Positions 22,544 through 29,980 of a stretch of 64,000 bases of DNA are shown here, piece by piece. The position numbers were made by a program, and so were the translations under genes. Below the pieces are notes generated by a model. The model saw only the letters and a program-made list of their open reading frames with translations, was not told the DNA's origin and did no database searches. Position 1 is the stretch's first letter. Each line of letters starts with the position of its first letter. The stretch lies in the NCBI RefSeq assembly GCF_900104475.1, contig NZ_FNJR01000016.1:49105-113104 (forward strand), written 5' to 3'. This DNA is from Actinopolyspora xinjiangensis (GTDB taxonomy: Bacteria; Actinomycetota; Actinomycetes; Mycobacteriales; Pseudonocardiaceae).

Positions 22544-22853
22544 TGATCACACCTCCAGTGTTGCCCCCGGTCGGAAACGACCGGGAGGGATGGTCGGAAC
22601 TCCTGGAACCGCCTGCGAAACGGTTCCAGGTGGACCGTCGTTCGACATCGAGCTCGCCCGCGGGCAGGGGCGCTGCCCGGCTGGAGCCGATGCGGGAGTC
22701 CTCGCGACGACGCGAAGCCACCGGTGGCGATACGGGCCGGGTGTCCTGAACGCACGGCCCCCACGCCGCGTGTCGGACGCCGCTGCCAGAACCGAGGCAC
22801 CGACCGGTCGGTATGCCGCAGCCGTACTGCCACTTCCGGAAGCGGCCCCGGAC
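22544..22853 (-). promoter_or_regulatory. Structured leader of the quinone oxidoreductase gene with operator B
   Basis: No gene is seen in these 310 bases. A perfect 14-base palindrome ACCGACCGGTCGGT at 22799-22812 is operator B. Between it and the gene are two clean hairpins: CCTGGAACCG with its complement (22602-22611 and 22621-22630, nine-base loop), and an 8-bp stem at 22566-22573/22578-22585 closed by GAAA on the plus strand. The hairpins may end tetR transcription or act in the oxidoreductase leader. Confidence 0.6.
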
Positions 22854-23483
22854 TCAGGGTCGCAGTGCGTCCAGCAGCAGATCGGCGAACTGCTCGCCCA
22901 CCTGCTGCCCACTCATCGGCCCGTCCCTGCGGTACCAGGTGCCCAGGTGGTGCACGGCGCCGAAGAAGAAATCCACCACGAGTTCGGGGGAACGGTCAGT
23001 GCGGAACACTCCGGCCCGTTGCCCCTCCTCGATCAGTTGCCTCACCCTTTCGTGATAGCGCCGGCGTTGCGCACGCACCTCGGCCTGCTTGTCCGGGTGC
23101 AGCAGGTGCATGGAGCGGAAGAAGATCACGGTGTCGTCCAGGTAAGCGACCGTGGTCACCACGACGTCCGCGGCCACCGCCCTGAGTCGCCGCTCGACGG
23201 ATTCCGAGCTGTCCGCGGCCTGCTCCATCCGGGCCATCTGAACCCGCAGCACGCGAGCGTAGATCTCGTAGAGCAGGTCGTCCTTGGAGCCGAAGTAGTG
23301 GTACATGGCCCCCTTCGTGACGCCTGCCGCGTCCACGATCTGCTGCACCGAGGTCGTCTCGAAGCCCTGCTCGGCGAACAGCCGGGTGGCCGCGCTCAGC
23401 AACCGCTGCGGCACCGGCTCCTGACCGCTGCGTTCCGTTCGCTCGGCGGTGCCGCTTTCCTCGGTGAACGAGCTCGGTGCCAT
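22854..23483 (-). CDS. TetR-family regulator of the acyl-CoA regulon
   Basis: A 209-residue repressor starting at ATG 23483 after GGGAGGAAGAG; the frame opens further up but MAPSSFTEE is the sensible start. The helix-turn-helix is RLLSAATRLFAEQGFETTSV followed by IVDAAGVTKGAMYHYFGSKDDLL. The C-terminal domain is helical with aromatic residues (VIFFRSMHLLHPDKQ), fitting an acyl-CoA or fatty-acid sensor such as the KstR2/FadR-type TetR proteins. A perfect ACCGACCGGTCGGT palindrome sits 40 bases upstream of its own start, and related sites precede the three other units around it. Those units are thus its likely targets. Confidence 0.88.
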   Translation of the reverse strand: MAPSSFTEESGTAERTERSGQEPVPQRLLSAATRLFAEQGFETTSVQQIVDAAGVTKGAMYHYFGSKDDLLYEIYARVLRVQMARMEQAADSSESVERRLRAVAADVVVTTVAYLDDTVIFFRSMHLLHPDKQAEVRAQRRRYHERVRQLIEEGQRAGVFRTDRSPELVVDFFFGAVHHLGTWYRRDGPMSGQQVGEQFADLLLDALRP

Positions 23484-23523
23484 CTCTTCCTCCCATGACT
23501 GGTGCCACTCGGCACCCCAGGGT

Positions 23524-23537
23524 ACCGACCGGTCGGT
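23524..23537 (-). promoter_or_regulatory. TetR-type operator C (autoregulatory)
   Basis: Perfect 14-base palindrome ACCGACCGGTCGGT, identical to operator B, 40 bases before the tetR start. A TACCCT (-10-like, minus strand 23524-23519) abuts it, so binding should block tetR transcription. Confidence 0.75.
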
Positions 23538-23683
23538 CCCCACTGCTCAACTCGACAGGCCCGTCGCGGGCGCGGCGGCTCCGGCCCGGCTCTCGGTTCC
23601 GGCCGCATGGGGGTTCACGCCCCGTCCCGTCCCCCGGGCCGGCCGAGCCCCGCTCCCGATGCCCCGTCGAAACCATCCGGGGT

Positions 23684-24451
23684 TCAGGACTGCTCGAGCT
23701 GGCCGCGCAGCGAACGCATCCCGGCCAACCAGCGGTCCGGATCACTCGCACGCTGTGCGTAGCGCTTGGCCACCTCTGGGTGCGGCAGGATCAGGAACTC
23801 ACCACCCAGCGAATCGGCGACCATCTCCGCGACCTCCGCGGGCTCGACGGCATCGGCGTCGAGCAGTCGCCGACCGGTTCCGCCGCTGTTGGCGAGCATG
23901 CCGGTCCGCACTCCCTGCGGGCACAACGCCTGCACCGCGATTCCGCGATCGCCGTAGGTCACCGACAACCACTCGGCGAAGCCGAGGGAGGCGTGCTTGG
24001 TGACCGAGTAGGGCGCGGCACCGAGCATGGTGAGCAACCCCGCCGCCGAGACCGTGGCCAGAAAGTGTCCACCACCGGTCTCCAGCCAGTGCGGCAGCAC
24101 CGCCCGCGCCGCCCGCACGTGCGACATGACGTTGAGCTGCCACGCCCGGTCCCAGTCCTCGTCCGGGGCTTCCGGACCACCGGCGGTGGCGACACCGGCG
24201 TTGGCGCAGAACAGATCTATCCTGCCGTGGGCCTCCAATGCCCCCTCGACGAGCTCACGCGCCCCCGAGTCGCTGGCGGCGTCGCCCGGCACGGCGGTGC
24301 CGCCGATCTCAGCGGCCACGTCTCGCGCCGCCTCGGCGTCGATGTCGTTGACGACCACGCTCGCGCCCCGCGAGGCGAACTCACGCCCCATGGAAGCGCC
24401 TATACCGTTACCCGCACCGGTGATCACGGCCACGGAGCCGGCGAGCCGCAT
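23684..24451 (-). CDS. Short-chain dehydrogenase/reductase
   Basis: A 255-residue classical SDR. The cofactor motif is VAVITGAGNGIGASMGREFA, the strand-end acid is VVVNDIDAEAA (Asp favours NAD(H)), NAG is in LFCANAGVATAGG, and the active-site serine and YxxxK are in ATVSAAGLLTMLGAAPYSVTKH. ATG at 24451 follows AGGAGG; the frame upstream is a shadow. It lies about 135 bases beyond the second SDR in the same direction and probably shares the acyl-CoA synthetase transcript. A dehydrogenase for a keto/hydroxy acyl-CoA is plausible; the substrate is unknown. Confidence 0.88.
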   Translation of the reverse strand: MRLAGSVAVITGAGNGIGASMGREFASRGASVVVNDIDAEAARDVAAEIGGTAVPGDAASDSGARELVEGALEAHGRIDLFCANAGVATAGGPEAPDEDWDRAWQLNVMSHVRAARAVLPHWLETGGGHFLATVSAAGLLTMLGAAPYSVTKHASLGFAEWLSVTYGDRGIAVQALCPQGVRTGMLANSGGTGRRLLDADAVEPAEVAEMVADSLGGEFLILPHPEVAKRYAQRASDPDRWLAGMRSLRGQLEQS

Positions 24452-24587
24452 GACGGACCTCCTGTCCCTGTTGTTACGAAACCGACTGGCGAGCGGGGCG
24501 CCGGCACCGGACGAGGTCCGGCACCGAGCACCCGGCGGCGGCGACACGAACGGCCACCGTCACCTCGCCTCACGTCCGTCGGCGGAC

Positions 24588-25343
24588 TCACATCCCTCCG
24601 GTGAGTGACACCCCGCCGTCCAGGGTCAGGATCTGGCCGGTGACCCAGGAAGCCTCGTCCGAGAGCAGATAGGCGGCGGCCCCGGCGATGTCGGAGGGAA
24701 CCCCCAACCTGCGCATCGGGTACTGCCCCGCCACCTCGTCCTCGTTGTCCTGGTAGAGCGCGGTGGCGAACTGCGTTTTGACCACGGCGGGGGCGACCGC
24801 GTTCACCCGCACCCCCGGACCGAGTTCGACGGCCAGTTCACGGGTGATGTGGCTGAGCATCGCCTTGGTGGCTCCGTAGTAACCGATCCCGGGAGCCGGG
24901 TTCGACCCCGCCAGCGAGGTGACGTTGAGCACCGCTCCGCCGTTGGTCGACATCCACTCGCGGTGGACCAGCTGCGTCCACGCCAACGAGGCCAGCACGT
25001 TGACCTCGAAGGTCTTGCGGGCTATGCCGTGGTCGAGTTCGATCAGCGGTCCGTAAGCGGGATTGATGCCGGTGTTGTTGACCAGCATGTCCACTCGCCC
25101 GAAGGTCTCCAGGGTGCGGCTGACCGCATCGGCCTGGTGCTCGGCGTCGTCGGCCTTGCCCGCCACGGCGAGCGCGTGCTCGGCGCCCCCGAGACTCTCG
25201 ACCGCCTCTTCCAGGGATTCGGGCTTGCGGGCGGTGAGGCACACCTTCGCCCCCTCCGACACCAACCGCTGCGCGATGCCGAAACCGATTCCCCTACTGG
25301 CTCCGGTGACGATCGCCACTCGACCGTCGAACCGCTTGCTCAT
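24588..25343 (-). CDS. SDR family oxidoreductase (FabG-like)
   Basis: A 251-residue classical SDR. Motifs are VAIVTGASRGIGFGIAQRLV, CLTARKPESLEEA (Arg suggests NADP(H)), DMLVNNTGINPAYG with an NNTG variant of NNAG, the catalytic NVTSLAGSNPAPGIGYYGATKAM, and the typical C-terminal WVTGQILTLDGGVSLTGGM. It is 28 bases downstream of the acyl-CoA synthetase gene, with GAGAGG before its ATG, so it is co-transcribed. In a 4-keto/4-hydroxyacid pathway this would be the best candidate for the 4-ketoacyl-CoA reductase, the LvaD-type step. Confidence 0.9.
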   Translation of the reverse strand: MSKRFDGRVAIVTGASRGIGFGIAQRLVSEGAKVCLTARKPESLEEAVESLGGAEHALAVAGKADDAEHQADAVSRTLETFGRVDMLVNNTGINPAYGPLIELDHGIARKTFEVNVLASLAWTQLVHREWMSTNGGAVLNVTSLAGSNPAPGIGYYGATKAMLSHITRELAVELGPGVRVNAVAPAVVKTQFATALYQDNEDEVAGQYPMRRLGVPSDIAGAAAYLLSDEASWVTGQILTLDGGVSLTGGM

Positions 25344-25371
25344 GCGTTTCCTCTCCGTTGTCGTTCGTCGT

Positions 25372-27036
25372 TCAGCCACGCGCCTCGTCCCGAAGCCGCC
25401 GCCGGAGGATCTTGCCGGTGGCGGTCTTGGGCAGCTCTTCGAGCAGTTCCACCTCGCGCGGGTACTTGTAGGCCGCCAACCGCTGCTTACAGTGTTCGGC
25501 GAGTTCCTCGGCCGTCGCGGTTCGCCCGGGAACCAGGCTGACGTAGGCCCGGACCGTCTCACCCCGGTAGGAGTCGGGCACTCCCACCACGGCCGCTTCC
25601 CGGACGGAAGGGTGGGAGTAGAGCACGTCCTCGACCTCTCTCGGCCAGATCTTGAACCCGGAAGCGTTGATCATGTCCTTCTTCCGGTCGACGACGTAGA
25701 ACCAGCCCTGTTCGTCCATGAACCCCACGTCCCCGGTGTGCAGTCTGCCCTCCGGCAGCGCCACCTCGGTCTGCTCCGGCCGGTTCCAGTAGGAAGGCAC
25801 CACCATCGGTCCCTCCACGACGATCTCGCCTACCGACCGCACCGGGAGATCCACTCCGTCGTCGTCCACCACGCGCAGGACGCAGTTGAACGTCGGGACA
25901 CCGACGCTGATCGTTCCGGTCTCCTCGTCCACCGGTGCCTCCAGGTGTGGTGGCACGGAGGTCGCCGTGGCCGTGGTCTCGGTGAGCCCGTAGCCGTTGC
26001 GGATGTAGAGGCCGAACTCCGCGCGGAAGCGCTCGACCATGGCCGAAGGCAGCGGCGCACCACCCGCGTAGACCTGTTCGAACGACCGGAAGTCGTCGGC
26101 GCTGACCTCGGGGTGGTTCATCAGCGCCGTGTAGGCCGTGGACGGGCCGATCATGTACCGCGGCCGCCACCGGCGCAGGGCCCGCAGCACCACCGACGGC
26201 TCGAATCGGTAGACGAGGTCGAGACGGCCTCCCAGCGCCAGCACCGCGCCGAACTGACACACCAGGCCGGTTATGTGGAACAGCGGTGCCAGGGCGATCA
26301 TACCGCTGCCCTCTTCGCTTCCCGCGCGCCGCGTGAACGCCTGTGTGTTGAAGCTGAGGTTGCGGTGGGTGTTCGTCGCTCCCTTCGGGGCGCCGCCGGT
26401 TCCCGAAGTGTAGGTCAGCAGTGCTATGTCGTCCGGGTGCACCCGGATGGCCGGTGGTGTGGCCGTACGCCGGGCGGCCGCCGTTTCCAGGAGGTCGTCG
26501 GTCTCCTCCGGGCGGTCGCGCTCCAGCGAACACAGCGGGGTTCCCTCGTGTTCGGCGGCCAGGTCCAGCTCACTGGTGGTGAGCGCGACCGTGACGCCGT
26601 TGGCGGAGGCCACTTCCCCCAGCACGTCGTGCCACCCCCGCTCCGAGGAGACCACGGCGACGGGTTGGGCGTCTCCCAGGACGGTGGTCAGTTCGTGGGA
26701 GCGGTACATGGGATTGAGCGGAACCACGATGCCACCCAGCTTCCAGCCGGCCAGCACGGCGACGGCGAACTGGGGAACGTTCTGCAGGTACACCGCGAGG
26801 CGGTCTCCGCCACCGAACCCCTTGTCGACGAGGTGGTGGGCCACGCCGTTGGCGAGCTCGTCCAGCTCACGATAAGTGATCTCGGTGCCGAAGTAGGTCA
26901 GCGCGACCCGCTCGGGAAACCGCGAACGAGTGTCCGCCAGGACGGACAGCATGTCCTCGTACGGCGGCGTGATGTCGGCGGGCTCGTTCTCGGCGTAGCG
27001 ATCCAGCCAGGGGCGTTGGTCATAGACACTGGACAT
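25372..27036 (-). CDS. Acyl-CoA synthetase (AMP-forming)
   Basis: A 554-residue adenylate-forming ligase that activates a carboxylic acid as its CoA thioester. Motifs are the P-loop ALLTYTSGTGGAPKGAT, IRNGYGLTETTATATS, the hinge region VGFMDEQGWFYVVDRKKDMI and the catalytic lysine in ELPKTATGKILRRRLRDEA. ATG at 27036 (MSSVYDQRPW) follows GGAGGTG. It leads a minus-strand unit with two SDRs, driven by a promoter whose start overlaps operator D. In the proposed pathway it is the entry enzyme (LvaE-like). Chain length is not predictable. Confidence 0.92.
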   Translation of the reverse strand: MSSVYDQRPWLDRYAENEPADITPPYEDMLSVLADTRSRFPERVALTYFGTEITYRELDELANGVAHHLVDKGFGGGDRLAVYLQNVPQFAVAVLAGWKLGGIVVPLNPMYRSHELTTVLGDAQPVAVVSSERGWHDVLGEVASANGVTVALTTSELDLAAEHEGTPLCSLERDRPEETDDLLETAAARRTATPPAIRVHPDDIALLTYTSGTGGAPKGATNTHRNLSFNTQAFTRRAGSEEGSGMIALAPLFHITGLVCQFGAVLALGGRLDLVYRFEPSVVLRALRRWRPRYMIGPSTAYTALMNHPEVSADDFRSFEQVYAGGAPLPSAMVERFRAEFGLYIRNGYGLTETTATATSVPPHLEAPVDEETGTISVGVPTFNCVLRVVDDDGVDLPVRSVGEIVVEGPMVVPSYWNRPEQTEVALPEGRLHTGDVGFMDEQGWFYVVDRKKDMINASGFKIWPREVEDVLYSHPSVREAAVVGVPDSYRGETVRAYVSLVPGRTATAEELAEHCKQRLAAYKYPREVELLEELPKTATGKILRRRLRDEARG

Positions 27037-27053
27037 GAACACACCTCCGCAAG

Positions 27054-27102
27054 ACCGACCAGTCGGTACGCCCAGTAGACTGATTACACCCGCCCACGTC
27101 AA
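27054..27102 (-). promoter_or_regulatory. Acyl-CoA synthetase promoter with operator D at the start site
   Basis: Minus-strand TTGACG (27102-27097), a 17-base spacer and TCTACT (27079-27074) form a good promoter. The expected start, near 27067, coincides with palindrome ACCGACCAGTCGGT (27054-27067), which differs from operators B and C only at the two central bases. A repressor here would block initiation. The gene's ribosome site follows directly. Confidence 0.75.
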
Positions 27103-27200
27103 CCCACCCCCGGAACTCGGCGGAAAACCGAACGACTCTTGACGAGATCCATTGGTCTAGTCCAACTTCGGTTACTCGACCCGCAACGCCGGAGGTTCCG

Positions 27201-28226
27201 ATGCACATCCGCCGCATCACCGCCGCCATAGCCGCGATCGCCGTCCCCCTGACCATGGGCGTGGGCCCGGTCGCGGCGGCACCCGACAACGGAGAGAACG
27301 AAACCCGCCCGAGCACCACCGCCGGCAGCGCCGCGTTGCCCGAACACCAGCTGACCGGCTACTGGCAGAACTTCGTCAACAACGCCGAGCCGCTGCGCGT
27401 GAACGATGTCCCGGACAACTACGACCTGGTCGCGCTCGCGTTCGCGCAGTCGGACGCTACCCGGCCGGGCGCCGTGAAGTTCAACGTCGATCCGGAACTC
27501 TCCGCGGCACTGGGCGGTTACTCCGACGCGGAGCTCAAGGCCGACATCGCCGCGAAGCAGAGCCAGGGCACCGATTTCGTGATGTCCATCGGCGGCGCCA
27601 AGGGTTCGCTGAACCTGAGCACCGAGCGACGTGTGAACAACTTCGTGGACTCGATGACCGCGATCATCGAGGACTACGGCCTGAACGGCCTCGACATCGA
27701 CCTGGAACACAGTTTCGACACCGCCGGACTCACCAGCGCCGTACGTCAGCTCCGGGCCCACTTCGGTCAGGACTTCCTGCTGACCATGGCGCCGCAGACG
27801 TTGTACGTACAGCCAGGCGGCTCGTACATGCAACTGATCGACAACCTCAGCGACATCATCACCACGGTGCACACCCAGTACTACAACTCGGGTTCGATGC
27901 TCGGTTGTGACCAGCGGGTCTACAGCCAGGGATCGGTGGACTTCATCACCGCCCAGGCGTGCATCCTGCTGGACAAGCTCCGCCCCGACCAGGTCGCACT
28001 GGGACTGCCCGCGTCCCCCTCCGCAGCGGGCAGTGGCCACGTCGCGCCCTCGGTGGTGACCGACGCCCTGGACTGCCTGGCCTCGGCGACCAACTGCGGC
28101 AGGTTCACCCCCGAGCGACCCCACCCGTCGATCAGCGGCGTGATGACCTGGTCGATCAACTGGGACGTCAGCAACGGCACCGCCTTCTCCGACACGGTCG
28201 GCGCACACCTGGACACCCTGCCCTGA
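27201..28226 (+). CDS. Secreted GH18 chitinase-like protein
   Basis: A 341-residue protein with an N-terminal Sec signal (MHIRRIT then hydrophobic residues, cut near AAA|APDN at about residue 27). The rest is one GH18 TIM barrel without a chitin-binding module: LTGYWQNFVN, FVMSIGGAKG and the active-site strand GLNGLDIDLEH. The catalytic Glu169 and the two preceding acids Asp165 and Asp167 are present, but the first Asp of the usual DGxDxDxE motif is Asn162. The later barrel motif VMTWSINWD is intact. Likely an endochitinase or a related N-acetylglucosaminidase. It stands alone after the regulon. Confidence 0.9.
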   Translation: MHIRRITAAIAAIAVPLTMGVGPVAAAPDNGENETRPSTTAGSAALPEHQLTGYWQNFVNNAEPLRVNDVPDNYDLVALAFAQSDATRPGAVKFNVDPELSAALGGYSDAELKADIAAKQSQGTDFVMSIGGAKGSLNLSTERRVNNFVDSMTAIIEDYGLNGLDIDLEHSFDTAGLTSAVRQLRAHFGQDFLLTMAPQTLYVQPGGSYMQLIDNLSDIITTVHTQYYNSGSMLGCDQRVYSQGSVDFITAQACILLDKLRPDQVALGLPASPSAAGSGHVAPSVVTDALDCLASATNCGRFTPERPHPSISGVMTWSINWDVSNGTAFSDTVGAHLDTLP

Positions 28227-28392
28227 CCTTCGCGGCGGACGCGGGCCCGTGAAGGCGATATCCGCCCAGACACACCGGCGCGACCGAGCCCGGCACGGGC
28301 CCGTGGCCACGGAACAGCGACCGCACGACCGCCATCCGCTCGAAGCGGGTTCGCGATCCCTCCAACACATTCCCGGACACGGTGTCCCGCTG

Positions 28393-28438
28393 AAAGTGGA
28401 CGACCCGAAGCCGCGATCGGTGGAAAGTCGTCCACTTT
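28393..28438. terminator. Possible terminator hairpin between chitinase and toxin-antitoxin genes
   Basis: Arms AAAGTGGACGAC (28393-28404) and its exact complement (28427-28438) with a 22-base loop; TTTTC follows on the plus strand. It lies about 170 bases after the chitinase stop, in an otherwise gene-free 330-base gap that becomes AT-rich before the antitoxin gene. Confidence 0.5.
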
Positions 28439-28555
28439 TCTGCGCCTTTTCGAGGATTGATTACACAAAGCGATATATTAACTACTGAATGTGATTCTTC
28501 TGGTAACCCGCACGCTGGCGCACACAATCTCGCGCTCAGCGGTTAAGCTGGGACC

Positions 28556-29140
28556 ATGACAGTCGCGCTGGAGACCGTGCTCGCCAGAGCCGGTTTGAAG
28601 GTGACCGCGCACGAATTCCTCGTACTGGTCGAGGACGCGGCCAAGAGGCTCACGCCGCCGGAGGCTGACCCCAGCGCGCACTTCGACGAATCGGAACAGG
28701 CCGCGCTCACCGAAACCGGCCTGGACCTGTCACCCCTGGACGAGCGGGAGACCGACCCCCGGGCCCGCGCGGTGGCGGAGCAGACCGTGCTGCGCGACAC
28801 CGCGCTGTCGGTGGGGCAGGCCGCGGAACTCGTAGGAGTGGACAGCAGCCGCATCAGGCACCGCGTGGCCTCCAGGAGGCTGATCGGCTGGAAGGACCGC
28901 GGGGGCTGGCGACTGCCTGCCTGGCAGTTCACCGAGGACGACGTACTACCCGGGCTGGAAACGGTGCTGGCCGCCATGCCGAGTGATCAACCCGCCCTGG
29001 TCCTGGCCAACTTCATGACCACTCCGCAGGAGGACCTGGAACTGGGCGACCGCCCCGTGAGCCCGCGTGACTGGCTCATGGCGCGCGGCAACCCGCAGCG
29101 GGTCGCCGAACTGGCCTCGGTCATCGGAACTCCCGCCTAG
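28556..29140 (+). CDS. Putative antitoxin with helix-turn-helix (RES partner)
   Basis: A 194-residue protein immediately upstream of a RES-domain toxin gene. Residues ~80-120 hold an excisionase/MerR-like DNA-binding helix pair, LSVGQAAELVGVDSSRIRHR, then a wing-like KDRGGWRLPAWQF. The C-terminal part, DWLMARGNPQRVAELASVI, resembles the toxin-docking end of MbcA/ParS antitoxins. It probably neutralises the toxin and represses the pair. TAAGCT (28544-28549) lies six bases before the ATG, so the message may be leaderless. The antitoxin assignment rests mainly on gene order. Confidence 0.7.
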   Translation: MTVALETVLARAGLKVTAHEFLVLVEDAAKRLTPPEADPSAHFDESEQAALTETGLDLSPLDERETDPRARAVAEQTVLRDTALSVGQAAELVGVDSSRIRHRVASRRLIGWKDRGGWRLPAWQFTEDDVLPGLETVLAAMPSDQPALVLANFMTTPQEDLELGDRPVSPRDWLMARGNPQRVAELASVIGTPA

Positions 29141-29164
29141 TCGCCGACGGACACAGGACCACGA

Positions 29165-29821
29165 ATGGCTCGGCTACCACAGCCGCCCGCCCCCGCGGTG
29201 CTGCAGGCGATACTTCGCCGTACCGAGGACGTCGTCGCGCTTCCCGCCGGTACCCGCCTCGTGCGAATCTTCGCTTCGGGCGGTAATCACCCACAGCAGT
29301 GGAACAGTTTCCGCTACGCCGGTCCGCTGCCGCACGCGAGGTTCGATCCGCACCCACCGACCCCGCAGGGTGGACCCACCGTCACGCGGGAGCACGGTGT
29401 GCTGTACTTCTCGCTGGCGGTGCAGACCTGTATCGCCGAGGTATTCCAAGCTACGTCCACAGTAGACCGCAGAACCCGGGCTCCACAGCTGGTGATATTC
29501 CGGCCACGTCGGACGGTCCGGCTGCTCGACCTCTCCGGACTGTGGCCGACCAGGGCCGGCGCCTCCCAAGCGATCAGTAACGGGACCAAGGAACGCACCC
29601 AGTCCTGGGCCCGCTCCATCCGGGCGGCCTACCCGGAGCTGGACGGGCTCTGGTACCGGTCCTCGATGGACGCGGGCCAACCATCGGTGTGCCTGTGGGA
29701 CCCACCGGCCGCGACGGTGCTGCCGGAGGCCCCCGACCTGTTGCTGCCGCTGGAGCACTCCGGCCTCGACCTGCCGCTCGGACGCGTGTGCGGGGAGCTC
29801 GGCTACACTTTGCTGAGCTAG
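29165..29821 (+). CDS. RES-domain toxin (NAD+ phosphorylase/glycohydrolase family)
   Basis: A 218-residue RES protein. The family landmarks are the N-terminal TRLVRIFASGG (Arg31/Arg34), NSFRYAGPLPHARFDPHP, VLYFSLAVQTCIAEVFQ with the conserved Glu92, and DGLWYRSSMDAGQPSVCLWD. RES toxins such as MbcT break down NAD+ and stop growth unless bound by the antitoxin. It begins 24 bases after the preceding gene, the usual toxin-second order. It is longer than many RES domains because of the C-terminal LPLEHSGLDLPLGRVCGELG extension. Confidence 0.85.
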   Translation: MARLPQPPAPAVLQAILRRTEDVVALPAGTRLVRIFASGGNHPQQWNSFRYAGPLPHARFDPHPPTPQGGPTVTREHGVLYFSLAVQTCIAEVFQATSTVDRRTRAPQLVIFRPRRTVRLLDLSGLWPTRAGASQAISNGTKERTQSWARSIRAAYPELDGLWYRSSMDAGQPSVCLWDPPAATVLPEAPDLLLPLEHSGLDLPLGRVCGELGYTLLS

Positions 29822-29980
29822 AACGTCGGCGCCGGCTGTTCACCGGACCGCATCACTCACGTACCGCGCACACCTAGCGGCGACAAGTCCCGGAAACCGG
29901 CGAGCCCTGGCCGGCGGGTCCCACGGGGCGCGTTCACCGACGACCCGCCCGCCAAAACGCGCGAACCACGCCGGGAGCAC

